Positions 9,645 to 16,164 of a stretch of 16,164 nt of DNA are shown one piece after another (the stretch's first letter is position 1; each line of letters opens with the position of its first letter). The notes below the pieces were generated by a model. That model was not told the origin of the DNA. It saw only the letters and a program-made list of their open reading frames with translations, and ran no database searches. Source of the stretch: CAYQTO01 sp964420455 (GTDB lineage: Bacteria; Sumerlaeota; Sumerlaeia; SLMS01); NCBI GenBank assembly GCA_964420455.1, contig CAYQTO010000080.1:1-16164 (forward strand). Reading direction: 5' to 3'. Position numbers and translations under genes: made by a program.

Positions 9645-10703
9645 TCATCGTGCGTTGGCAAGGACCGTTCTGATCAGTTCTGCCCTCTTGTCGTCGCGAT
9701 GCCCGGATTCGTCGGGCGCTCCGTGCACCAACATCAGGTGGTGCGGTTGAATCTCGAGGACGAGGCGGTTAAGGCGCTCGTGGGTGAGGCCGGGAAAGTA
9801 CCCCTCGTCGAGTCCGAGGCGAACGCGGCTGAGAAGCTTCATCGCCTCGGCGGTTTCTATTTTCCGCGCGTAGGCCAAGATTCCATAGCTGCGCCAGATG
9901 GAGTCTTGGCTTGCTGCTGTCTCCTCCCGGAGGAGCAAGGATCGGGCCTCGAGCTCCTTTTCCAGGATGAGTCCCACCCGCGTCGAGAAGACTTCCACAA
10001 TGTCGCTGACGGATCGCCCGAGGGTCACCTCGTTGCTGATCTGAAAGAAGTCTCCGAGGTTCTCGGAATTCTCTCCGTGAAAGCCGCGGACGGTCAGCCC
10101 CGCGGCGGGGAGGTCCCGCAACGCCGCCTCGAGCGTGCGACGAAGTGTCAGCCCCGGAAGGTGCATCATGACACTGACCCGCAGCGCCGTCCCCACGTTG
10201 GTGGGACACGCGGTCAGGAAGCCGAGCCGTTCGTGGTAGGCGTACTCGAGCTGGCTGCCGATTTCGTGGTCCAGCTCCTCGAGCCGCTCGTGGACACGGT
10301 GAATCTGGAGGCCCGGCTCGAGCACCTGGAGCCGGAGGTGGTCCTCCTCGTTGACCATGACCGAGGACTTGAGGTCGGAGGCGACGTAGACGCCGCGATG
10401 GTCGCCGCCGGCCTCGAGTTCGCGGCTGATGAGCCGCGCCTCCTTGAGAAAGCCCCGGTCGGTGGCCGTCATGCCGCCCACGGAGAGAAAAAGATATTGG
10501 TCGAAGAAATGGCGGGCGGAGAAGGAGCGGTGGATCTTCTCGGAGATGGAGGCCATGATGGCGCTCGAGGCGTGGGGGGAGAAGGGCTCATCCGCGAGGT
10601 TGCGGGCGTAACGGGCGCGGCTGGACACAATGACATTGTTGCAGGGGGCCGCTTCCTCGGCCCAGTCGGGCGCGCGACCCACGATTTCCGGCGGCAAGGT
10701 CAT
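9645..10703 (-). CDS. mcsB: Protein-arginine kinase McsB
   Basis: McsB phosphorylates arginine side chains of misfolded or regulatory proteins, marking them for ClpC-ClpP. The 352-aa product has the phosphagen (guanido) kinase fold: VIVSSRARYARNL near residues 24-35, MVNEEDHLRLQ with catalytic Glu120 region, LTACPTNVGTALR with Cys166 (equivalent to B. subtilis Cys167), SVMMHLPGL, and ENSENLGDFFQISNEVTLG. The N-terminal substrate-binding domain of creatine kinases is lacking, as in bacterial McsB. RDDKRA at 336-341 matches the RDxxRA phosphoarginine allosteric pocket at the C-terminus. ATG 10703 starts 10 bases past the mcsA stop; its Shine-Dalgarno is weak. mcsA upstream and clpC downstream give the order known from Firmicutes, without ctsR. 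Confidence 0.95.
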   Translation of the reverse strand: MTLPPEIVGRAPDWAEEAAPCNNVIVSSRARYARNLADEPFSPHASSAIMASISEKIHRSFSARHFFDQYLFLSVGGMTATDRGFLKEARLISRELEAGGDHRGVYVASDLKSSVMVNEEDHLRLQVLEPGLQIHRVHERLEELDHEIGSQLEYAYHERLGFLTACPTNVGTALRVSVMMHLPGLTLRRTLEAALRDLPAAGLTVRGFHGENSENLGDFFQISNEVTLGRSVSDIVEVFSTRVGLILEKELEARSLLLREETAASQDSIWRSYGILAYARKIETAEAMKLLSRVRLGLDEGYFPGLTHERLNRLVLEIQPHHLMLVHGAPDESGHRDDKRAELIRTVLANAR

Positions 10704-10713
10704 TCGATGGGGC

Positions 10714-11259
10714 CTATCTTCCCTCGCCCGCGGAGAGCTGGGATTCGAGCTCACGGATTTCATCGCGCAGGCGCACCGCACGATCAAAGTCCTCGCTCTG
10801 GATGCACTCGTCGAGTTCGAGGCGCAAGGCCTTGATCCGGGTCTCAACATCGACGGTGCGCGTGAGTTGGGCCTCGGAGCGGTCGGGCACGTGGCGATCC
10901 GCCCCGTGATGACGACGGATGTCCTCGAGGAGGTGCTCGCCGAAGGCGTCGTAGCAATCGGGGCAGCCGAGCATGTAGGTCTTCCGGAACCGCTTGTAGG
11001 TAAGGCCGCAACTTTCGCACTGGGGCGACCCGTCGCCAGCGGTGCCGGTGGCAGCCTCCTCCGAGGCTTGGCCGATAAGGTCCTGGAGCATTTTCTCCAC
11101 GGACTGCTTGTCCGCCTCGCGCTTCTTTGCCAGCTTGGCGTGGTAGGGGCTGAGCTTGATCGCGCACTCCTCGCAGACTTTCAACTCCTCGGGAACGCCG
11201 TTGACCAAGCGGGTGATCTTTAACTTCACTTCGTTTTTCTGGCAGTTCTGACAAAGCAT
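10714..11259 (-). CDS. mcsA: McsA-like zinc-finger activator of McsB
   Basis: McsA is the zinc-binding partner that activates McsB kinase. The 181-aa product has four CxxC pairs (residues 3-6, 29-32, 81-84 and 99-102), a charged linker, and a C-terminal UVR-type coiled-coil segment (about 137-172, DVETRIKALRLELDECIQ and onward through DEIRELE). This is the classic McsA arrangement. The ATG at 11257-11259 follows AAGGA by six bases. It is the first gene of the mcsA-mcsB-clpC series, ten bases before mcsB. No ctsR-like gene precedes it; a divergent kinase gene does. Confidence 0.93.
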   Translation of the reverse strand: MLCQNCQKNEVKLKITRLVNGVPEELKVCEECAIKLSPYHAKLAKKREADKQSVEKMLQDLIGQASEEAATGTAGDGSPQCESCGLTYKRFRKTYMLGCPDCYDAFGEHLLEDIRRHHGADRHVPDRSEAQLTRTVDVETRIKALRLELDECIQSEDFDRAVRLRDEIRELESQLSAGEGR

Positions 11260-11315
11260 GGTCGGTCCTTGAGTGCCTCCGGGCACCTTTCCCGTTTAAG
11301 CGTGGAGCGTGCGGA
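11260..11315. promoter_or_regulatory. Short divergent region between mcsA and the kinase gene
   Basis: Only 56 bases separate the two starts. It holds the AAGGA of mcsA, the GGAG of the kinase gene (11304-11307) and a small inverted repeat GTGCC-TCCG-GGCAC (11273-11286). I see no CtsR heptad repeat and no CIRCE element, and no convincing -35/-10 pair, so promoters may extend into the coding regions. Confidence 0.3.
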
Positions 11316-12065
11316 ATGCCAGCGCAATCATTGCCGATACCGGACCGTGGCGCGACGAAGCACCCCCCCCCGCCGAGGCCCGGCGGCCTGAAAGCCCTGG
11401 CCCGCAGACGCCTGAAGGCAGGGCGGGGGTTCACCCAGCCGGATATCTGGCTGGTCCGGGGGCCAGACGGCGACGAGATCTGGAAAACGTGGGGGCGGCG
11501 CCCCTGGATCGAACGGATCATCATCGGACGGTGGCTGGCCAGGCGCGAGGGCCGCATCATTCGGACCCTTCAGGACCTTCCCGGCTTTCCCCGCTTCCTG
11601 TATCACCCTGACCCCGTCACGATCGCCATGACCCGGCTCGAGGCGGAACCCGTCCCGGAGGTGAAGCAGGCCGGCGCCGTCGATGTCAGGTACTTCGACC
11701 GCTTGGCGGTCCTGCTCAGGGAAATGCACCGCCGCGGCGTGAACCACGGTGACCTCCGCCGCAAGAACCTCCTGCGGGCGCCGGGCGACCCATCGCGCCC
11801 CTGCGTCGTGGACTTCACCCAAAGCCTGAACCTCGGCCGCCGCCGCCGCGGCCTCCGGGCGTGGGTCTTTCGCGAGGCCCAGCGCATCGACTGGACAACC
11901 TTCGCCAAGCTCAAGCGCTGGTTTCTGGGGGAGGCGGCACTGAACGACGACGATCGACGCGCCCTCGAGGACGTGCCCTGGCACCTCTCGGCAGGACGGT
12001 TCCTGCGCAAGTCGGTCTACCGCCCTTACAAGCACTGGCGGACGGGAAAGCGGCGCACCAGGTAG
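11316..12065 (+). CDS. Small RIO/Kdo-kinase-like protein kinase
   Basis: The 249-aa product has the catalytic half of a eukaryotic-like kinase fold. The loop HGDLRRKN (144-151) supplies the base Asp146 and the metal-binding Asn151, and VVDF (164-167) supplies the Asp166 of the DFG-equivalent. In the N-lobe, EIWKTWG holds Lys57 as candidate ATP-contacting lysine and LARREGRIIRTL may be helix C. The ~30-residue start is Arg/Pro-rich, and the C-terminus is very basic (RTGKRRTR). This compact architecture resembles bacterial RIO-like or lipopolysaccharide (Kdo/heptose) kinases, so the substrate could be a protein or a lipid-linked sugar. ATG 11316 has GGAG eight bases upstream. It diverges from mcsA. 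Confidence 0.75.
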   Translation: MPAQSLPIPDRGATKHPPPPRPGGLKALARRRLKAGRGFTQPDIWLVRGPDGDEIWKTWGRRPWIERIIIGRWLARREGRIIRTLQDLPGFPRFLYHPDPVTIAMTRLEAEPVPEVKQAGAVDVRYFDRLAVLLREMHRRGVNHGDLRRKNLLRAPGDPSRPCVVDFTQSLNLGRRRRGLRAWVFREAQRIDWTTFAKLKRWFLGEAALNDDDRRALEDVPWHLSAGRFLRKSVYRPYKHWRTGKRRTR

Positions 12066-12245
12066 GAAACCCCCAACGCCCAGGGGGGCACCCATTGACG
12101 CTAATGTCCTCCGGCCCGGCGCCCGGAGAGCCTTTCCTTCGCCCTGCCGAGGCCTGCAGCTCGCACCACTCCGCTTGCCATCGGGTCCGCGATGGGCTTT
12201 GGTTCGCGATTCACGACGTTCGACGAAAGGGCCCGGCATAACGAC
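12066..12245. other. Intergenic region between the kinase gene and leuD
   Basis: This 180-base stretch is the longest noncoding interval. It has a C5/G6 inverted repeat (12070-12074 with 12083-12088) that is a weak terminator candidate because no T run follows, and TTGACG at 12095-12100 without a proper -10. An in-frame ATG at 12192 would extend LeuD by 18 unconserved residues and was not used. Confidence 0.4.
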
Positions 12246-12860
12246 ATGGAAAGCTTGAAGCGCATCACCCTGGGGGGGCGGGCGATCCCCGTCCGCGGCA
12301 ACGACATCGACACGGACCGGATCATCCCGGCGCGGTACCTCCGGTGTGTGACGTTCGACGGGCTGGGGGAGCACGCGTTCGAGGACGATCGGGCGCAGCT
12401 GCGCGAGGCCGGAAAGACGCACGCCTTCGACGACCCGCGGTTTGCGGAGGCGTCGCTGCTCTTCGTGAACAAGAATTTTGGCTGCGGCTCCTCGCGCGAG
12501 CACGCGCCCCAGTCGATCATCCGGTGGGGCACCGGCATCCGAGCCCTCGTGGGCGAGAGCTTTGCCGAGATCTTCTTCGGGAATTGCCTGACGCTCGGGG
12601 TGCCGTGCGTGACGGTGGACGAGGAAACGGCGGAGGCGCTGATGGGCCTCACGGAATCGCAGCCGGAAACGGCCTTCGAACTGGACCTCGGGAAGAAGGA
12701 GATCCGCGGCGGCGGCCAGAGCTGGAAGGTGGCCATCCCCGACGGGGCGCGACAGGCGTTCCTCGAGGGGACCTGGGATTCGACCGCGGCGCTGCTCGAG
12801 GCAGGGGCGGAGATCGACGCGACAGCGTCCGCATTGCCGTACTTCAACCACTGGAAGTAA
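12246..12860 (+). CDS. leuD: 3-isopropylmalate dehydratase small subunit
   Basis: LeuD pairs with LeuC to isomerise 2-isopropylmalate to 3-isopropylmalate in leucine biosynthesis. The 204-aa product has the swivel-domain signatures GNDIDTDRIIPARYL (residues 18-32), LGEHAFEDDR, and NKNFGCGSSREHAPQSI (76-91), which contacts the substrate carboxylates, then FAEIFFGNCLTLGVP. The ATG at 12246 begins just before the conserved start (SLKRITLGGRAIPVRG); its Shine-Dalgarno is poor, with AAAGG about 15 bases away. leuC is not in the window. The next gene, a glycosyltransferase, begins six bases after the stop, so they look co-transcribed though functionally unrelated. Confidence 0.95.
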   Translation: MESLKRITLGGRAIPVRGNDIDTDRIIPARYLRCVTFDGLGEHAFEDDRAQLREAGKTHAFDDPRFAEASLLFVNKNFGCGSSREHAPQSIIRWGTGIRALVGESFAEIFFGNCLTLGVPCVTVDEETAEALMGLTESQPETAFELDLGKKEIRGGGQSWKVAIPDGARQAFLEGTWDSTAALLEAGAEIDATASALPYFNHWK

Positions 12861-12866
12861 GGGCGG

Positions 12867-14042
12867 ATGACCCGCCGTGGGGGCGAGCGGCGGGTGGTGT
12901 TGCTCCTGGGGAACCTGGGCACGGGGGGGACGCAGCGCCAGGCGGTGCTCCTCGCACGGGCACTCCCCCGCCAGGGTTGGCGGCCCATCGTGGTGGTCGT
13001 GGACCCGCTTAAGCCCGAATGGAAGGCAACGGTGGGCGGGTTGAAAGCGGCCGGCGTGAACGTCTATACGCTCGGGGCAAACCTTTCCGGCGGCACGGCG
13101 TCGCCGGCCTTCTGGGGGCGGCTGGCGGGGGCTGTGATGCGGCTCCGCACCATCGCCGCCCGCGAGCGGGCCAGCGTCATCCAGTCCTTCCTCTTCTGGC
13201 AGAACATGCTGGCGGTGCCGGCGGGGCGGTTGCATCCGACCGTGCGGGCGGTGGTGACGGGGCGGCGCAACCTGGGGTTCGCCAAGGACCAGCGGCCGGC
13301 GTATAGACACCTCGAGAATCTGGCGAACCGTTTTGCGGACGCAATCGTGTGCAACGCGAAGGCGGTGGCTCGGGACACCCGGCAACGCGAGCAAAACGTG
13401 CGCGGGCGATTGACGGTGATCCCCAACGGGGTGGAGGCGGAGCGGTTTGCCGGCGCGGCAGAGGGGGGGCATGCGCCGCTCCGGGAGTTCCTTGCGGGCG
13501 CGCGGCCGGTGGTTGGGGCGGTGGCCAACCTCAAGGCGCACAAGAACCTTGGCCTGTTCCTCGACACGGTGGCGGCGCTGGCGCAGACGCATCCGAACGT
13601 CGGCGGATTCATTGCGGGGCGCGACCTGGGCGAGGGGGCGCGGCTTCGCGAACGGATCGCCGCCATGGCACTTGGAGACCGGGTGCTGCTCCATGACTCC
13701 GGGGATCCGGTGGAAGGCGTCTATGCGCTGATGGACGTGTTGCTGCTGACAAGCACGGCGGAGGGAATGCCAAACGTGGTGCTGGAGGCGATGGCGGCGG
13801 GTGTGCCGGTGGTGAGCAGCTATGGCGGGGCGCGGGAGCTGATGGGGCGGGAGGAGTGCGGGCTGGTGCTGCCCGGGGCGGGGGCGGAGGAGCTGGCGCA
13901 GGCAGTCGCAGACCTGCTTGCCGATGAGCCGGGAAGGCGACGGTTGGTTGAGGCGGGGAGGGGGCGGGTGCGGCGTGTCTATACGCCGGAGCGGCTGGCG
14001 GCGCGGCATGCCCGATTGTACGATCGGCTGACCTCATCGTGA
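12867..14042 (+). CDS. GT4-family glycosyltransferase (second)
   Basis: The 391-aa product is a GT-B retaining glycosyltransferase. It opens VVLLLGNLGTGGTQRQAVLL, the glycine-rich N-terminal loop followed by a helix, as in GT4 enzymes acting on surface glycans. Other landmarks are VIQSFLFWQNMLA, ADAIVCNAKAVA, VIPNGVEAERF, GAVANLKAHKN and the donor-site E-x7-E, AEGMPNVVLEAMAAGVPVVSS (Glu299 and Glu307). Sugar specificity is not readable. The gene starts six bases after leuD. Its TGA stop overlaps the GTG start of the next glycosyltransferase (GTGA at 14039-14042). It contains three copies of the iterated motif, encoding VYT, YRH and VYT. Confidence 0.92.
   Translation: MTRRGGERRVVLLLGNLGTGGTQRQAVLLARALPRQGWRPIVVVVDPLKPEWKATVGGLKAAGVNVYTLGANLSGGTASPAFWGRLAGAVMRLRTIAARERASVIQSFLFWQNMLAVPAGRLHPTVRAVVTGRRNLGFAKDQRPAYRHLENLANRFADAIVCNAKAVARDTRQREQNVRGRLTVIPNGVEAERFAGAAEGGHAPLREFLAGARPVVGAVANLKAHKNLGLFLDTVAALAQTHPNVGGFIAGRDLGEGARLRERIAAMALGDRVLLHDSGDPVEGVYALMDVLLLTSTAEGMPNVVLEAMAAGVPVVSSYGGARELMGREECGLVLPGAGAEELAQAVADLLADEPGRRRLVEAGRGRVRRVYTPERLAARHARLYDRLTSS
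13062..13069 (+). repeat. Iterated motif copy GTCTATAC
   Basis: Exact core within the second glycosyltransferase, read as GTC-TAT-AC(G), Val-Tyr-Thr. Flanked by C and G to give CGTCTATACG, as in other copies. Confidence 0.75.
13298..13310 (-). repeat. Iterated motif copy GGCGTATAGACAC
   Basis: Thirteen bases identical to the first thirteen of the element at 15119-15134. Here it is read in frame as GCG-TAT-AGA-CAC (Ala-Tyr-Arg-His) in the second glycosyltransferase. Confidence 0.8.
13971..13988 (+). repeat. Iterated motif with inverted arms, CGGCGT..ACGCCG
   Basis: CGGCGTGTCTATACGCCG has six-base complementary arms around the GTCTAT core. Its inner sixteen bases (13972-13987) are the exact reverse complement of 15119-15134. 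It lies near the 3' end of the second glycosyltransferase, read as Arg-Val-Tyr-Thr-Pro. Confidence 0.85.
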
Positions 14043-15127
14043 GGCGGGGCGTGGTATTCGTGGTGGGCTCGCTGCAGCGGGGCGGTGCGGAGCGGCAGGT
14101 GCTGTTGTTGGCGCGGGGCCTGGCGCGGCGGGGCCGCCCGGTGGAGGTCTGGCTGCTGCGGGGTGATGCTGGTGGGAGGGCCGATGCGGCGGGACTCGGG
14201 GTGTTTCCTGTCCGCGTACCCCGGGCGCGGGAACTCGTAACGCCGTGGGGCTGGGTGACCCTTTGGTCTAGCTGGCGCGCGTGTCGCCAGCGTTTGCGGA
14301 GCGAAAGGCCTGCCGTCGTCCATGCATGGCTGTTTTGGGCTCATGTGTGGGCATGGCTGGTGGTGCCGCGGGGGTCGGGACGGATGGTTTTCTCGAAACG
14401 CCGCGTGGGGTCCGACGCGCCAGGGATCTTCGCCGCCTGGGACACTTGGTTGTATAGACACGCCGACGCGGTAGTGACCAACGTACGGCGGCTGGCGCGG
14501 CGGCGGGGCTGGGTATACCTGCCGAACGCGGTTGACTTTGGGGCGATAGACGCCGTCGCGCCGGTTGACCGGGCTTCGCTGGCGCCCGGCATCGATCCGG
14601 CGGCGCCCCTCGCGGTGACGGTGGCGAACCTGCTGCGGCAAAAGGGCTACCGGACGCTGCTTTTGGCGTGGCGCCGCGTGGTGTCGGAGTTTCCCGCGGC
14701 GCGGCTGATCTGTGTGGGGCGCGACGACGGGCTGGGGGAACAACTGCGGGGGCTGGCGGAGCGACTTGGGATCGGCGGGGCGGTGATCTTTACCGGGGCG
14801 CGGAACGATGCGGTCGGCATCGTCAAGGCCGCCGACCTGTATATCCAGTCATCGGACGACGAGGGAACGTCGAACGCGTTGCTGGAGGCGATGGCGGCCG
14901 GCCGCGCCGTGGTGGCGACGGATGTCGGGGGAACGCGGGATGTCGTGGACGCGGAATCCCTGGTGCCGAGCCGTGCGCCGGGGCTCCTTGCGGAGCGCAT
15001 CGTTGCCCTGTTCCGCGATGGGAACAGGCGCATTGCCCATGGCCTCCGCAACCGCGGGCGCGTCGTCGCAAGGCACGACACCGAGGCGGTTCTGGACGCC
15101 CTCGAGCAGGTCTACGACGGCGTATAG
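14039..15127 (+). CDS. GT4-family glycosyltransferase (third)
   Basis: The 362-aa product is a second tandem GT4 enzyme, a distant paralogue of its upstream neighbour. It opens GVVFVVGSLQRGGAERQVLLL; later segments are VVHAWLFWAHVWA, ADAVVTNVRRLA, YLPNAVDF, TVANLLRQKGY, LICVGRDDGLGEQ and the donor-site E-x7-E, DDEGTSNALLEAMAAGRAVVATDVGG (Glu275 and Glu283). The GTG start at 14039-14041 overlaps the previous TGA, a sign of translational coupling, so the pair probably acts in one glycan pathway. The stop codon TAG (15125-15127) lies within a 16-bp inverted-repeat copy of the iterated motif. A further copy is at 14452 (Leu-Tyr-Arg-His). Donor and acceptor unknown. Confidence 0.92.
   Translation: MRRGVVFVVGSLQRGGAERQVLLLARGLARRGRPVEVWLLRGDAGGRADAAGLGVFPVRVPRARELVTPWGWVTLWSSWRACRQRLRSERPAVVHAWLFWAHVWAWLVVPRGSGRMVFSKRRVGSDAPGIFAAWDTWLYRHADAVVTNVRRLARRRGWVYLPNAVDFGAIDAVAPVDRASLAPGIDPAAPLAVTVANLLRQKGYRTLLLAWRRVVSEFPAARLICVGRDDGLGEQLRGLAERLGIGGAVIFTGARNDAVGIVKAADLYIQSSDDEGTSNALLEAMAAGRAVVATDVGGTRDVVDAESLVPSRAPGLLAERIVALFRDGNRRIAHGLRNRGRVVARHDTEAVLDALEQVYDGV
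14452..14464 (-). repeat. Iterated motif copy GTATAGACACGCC
   Basis: Thirteen bases identical to 15122-15134. Read in frame as TAT-AGA-CAC (Tyr-Arg-His) in the third glycosyltransferase, at a position not homologous to the YRH of the second one. Confidence 0.8.
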
Positions 15128-15134
15128 ACACGCC
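15119..15134 (-). repeat. 16-bp inverted-repeat element spanning a stop codon
   Basis: GGCGTATAGACACGCC has complementary arms GGCGT and ACGCC around ATAGAC. It contains the TAG stop of the third glycosyltransferase and runs into the 18-base gap before the convergent rho gene. It may act as a weak bidirectional hairpin; there is no T run. Confidence 0.85.
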
Positions 15135-15145
15135 TGCCGGGAGCC

Positions 15146-16164
15146 CTACTGGTTCATCGAGTCCAGGAACTCCTTGTTGCTTTCGGTCTTCCTCATGCGT
15201 TCGAGCAGGAAGTCCATGGCCTCGATGGTGTTGAGCTCGTTGAGGATCTTGCGAAGGAGCCAGACGCGCTGGAGTTCGGTCTGTGAAAGGAGGAGCTCCT
15301 CCTTGCGCGTGCCGGAGGTCATGATGTCGATGGCCGGGAAAATGCGGCGGTCGGAAAGCTTGCGGTCGAGCTTCACCTCGCTGTTGCCGGTGCCCTTGAA
15401 TTCCTCGAAGATGACGTCGTCCATTTTGGAGCCAGTCTCGACGAGGGCGGTGGCAATGATGGTGAGGGAGCCGCCTTCCTCGATATTGCGGGCGGCGCCA
15501 AAGAAGCGCTTGGGCTTGTGGAGGGCATTGGCGTCGATGCCGCCGGAAAGCACCTTGCCGGAGGGAGGGGCGACGGTGTTGTAGGCGCGGGCAAGGCGCG
15601 TGATCGAGTCGAGGAGGATGACGACTTCCTTGCCGTGCTCGACGAGCCGCTTGGCCTTCTCAATGACCATTTCGGCAACCTGCACATGGCGGTCGGCGGG
15701 CTCGTCGAAGGTTGAGCTGATGACCTCGCCCTTCACCGTGCGCTCCATGTCGGTCACTTCCTCGGGGCGCTCGTCGATGAGGAGCACGATGAGGAAGATA
15801 TCGGGGTGGTTGGTGGTGAGGGCATTGGCGATGTCCTGGAGCATCACCGTCTTGCCGGTGCGGGGCGGGGCGACGATGAGGGCGCGCTGGCCCATGCCGA
15901 GGGGCGTCAGGAGGTCCATGACGCGGGTGGTGAGCTTCTCGCGCCTGGTCTCGAGAATGAAGCGGCGCTCGGGATAGAGCGGTGTCAGGTTGTCGAAAAG
16001 GATCTTTTCCTTCGCGGTCTGGGGGTCGACGTCGTTGATCTTGTCGACCTTGAGGAGGGCGAAGTACTTCTCGCCATCTTTGGGGGGACGGATGGCGCCG
16101 ACGACGGTGTCGCCCTTGCGCAACCCGAAGCGACGGATCTGCGACGGAGAGACGTAGATGTCGT
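15146..16164 (-). CDS. rho: Transcription termination factor Rho, N-terminus beyond the window
   Basis: Rho is the hexameric RNA-dependent ATPase that ends transcription. The visible ~339 C-terminal residues begin in the RNA-binding cold-shock domain (DIYVSPSQIRRFGLRKGDT, just inside the right edge) and continue through IRPPK-x-GEKYFALLKV, the Walker A APPRTGKT, DERPEEVTDMER, Walker B VVILLDSITRLARAYN and the secondary RNA-site loops (SGKVLSGGIDANALHKPKRFFGAARN; FEEFKGTGNSE). All catalytic motifs are intact. The frame is open to the window edge, so the TTG at 16121-16123 is an internal Leu codon and not a start. The gene converges on the third glycosyltransferase with 18 bases between stops. 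Confidence 0.97.
   Translation of the reverse strand, partial: DIYVSPSQIRRFGLRKGDTVVGAIRPPKDGEKYFALLKVDKINDVDPQTAKEKILFDNLTPLYPERRFILETRREKLTTRVMDLLTPLGMGQRALIVAPPRTGKTVMLQDIANALTTNHPDIFLIVLLIDERPEEVTDMERTVKGEVISSTFDEPADRHVQVAEMVIEKAKRLVEHGKEVVILLDSITRLARAYNTVAPPSGKVLSGGIDANALHKPKRFFGAARNIEEGGSLTIIATALVETGSKMDDVIFEEFKGTGNSEVKLDRKLSDRRIFPAIDIMTSGTRKEELLLSQTELQRVWLLRKILNELNTIEAMDFLLERMRKTESNKEFLDSMNQ

Noticed and set aside
11260..11315. CtsR or CIRCE operator before mcsA
   Set aside because: No GGTCAAA-type heptad repeat and no TTAGCACTC/GAGTGCTAA pair; only a five-base inverted repeat.
12192..12245. Longer LeuD from ATG 12192
   Set aside because: The extra 18 residues are not part of the LeuD family and no ribosome binding site precedes that ATG.
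11328..14009. An 893-codon open frame on the minus strand
   Set aside because: Antisense to the kinase, leuD and second glycosyltransferase; Pro/Arg/His-rich translation with no recognisable domain.
16121..16123. TTG as the start of rho
   Set aside because: Conserved Rho residues DIYVSPSQIRRFG continue upstream to the window edge, so this is an internal Leu codon.

Overview
The window is a GC-rich (roughly two-thirds G+C by eye), densely coding bacterial chromosome segment carrying two 10-N assembly gaps. It holds core housekeeping genes (recA, pdxB, clpC, leuD, rho), a TolC-type outer-membrane protein that implies a diderm envelope, and an mcsA-mcsB-clpC cluster without ctsR. This combination, with the style of the small conserved proteins at the left end, fits Verrucomicrobiota (possibly Opitutae) best. 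That placement is inference from gene content and remembered family sequences, not a phylogeny.

Layout. At the left edge, two leftward genes overlap by ATGA. They are the first codons of an unknown gene and a protein whose N-terminus resembles the N-terminal segment of GspF/PilC. A rightward series follows: a small HTH-like protein, a TolC/CusC-type efflux protein starting at a TTG that overlaps the previous stop, recA (split artificially by a gap) and pdxB. pdxB converges, with a 25-bp overlap, on a leftward glycosyltransferase that in turn overlaps an upstream M16 zinc protease gene (also split by a gap). Further right come a strong intrinsic terminator and the leftward mcsA-mcsB-clpC cluster, with an extra sigma70-like promoter just before clpC. 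Divergent from mcsA is a small RIO/Kdo-kinase-like protein kinase. Then come leuD and two tandem GT4 glycosyltransferases, the last two coupled by GTGA. A convergent rho gene runs off the right edge.

How genes work together. McsA, McsB and ClpC look like a complete protein-arginine-phosphorylation and degradation module: the McsB catalytic and RDxxRA allosteric motifs and the two ClpC N-domain glutamates that bind phosphoarginine are all present. The three GT4 enzymes probably act in cell-surface glycan synthesis. The other genes are unrelated housekeeping functions.

The most unusual signal is a short DNA motif, GTCTATAC (reverse GTATAGAC). It occurs six times and has a close relative, GTGTATAC, that occurs three times. 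These copies lie only in the three glycosyltransferase genes and the M16 gene. Two copies sit in an identical 16-bp inverted-repeat element (GGCGTGTCTATACGCC), one of which contains the stop codon of the last glycosyltransferase. The copies impose unusual codons (TAT-AGA, TAT-ACA) at non-homologous protein positions, which suggests DNA-level selection such as an uptake-sequence-like or other iterated genomic element.
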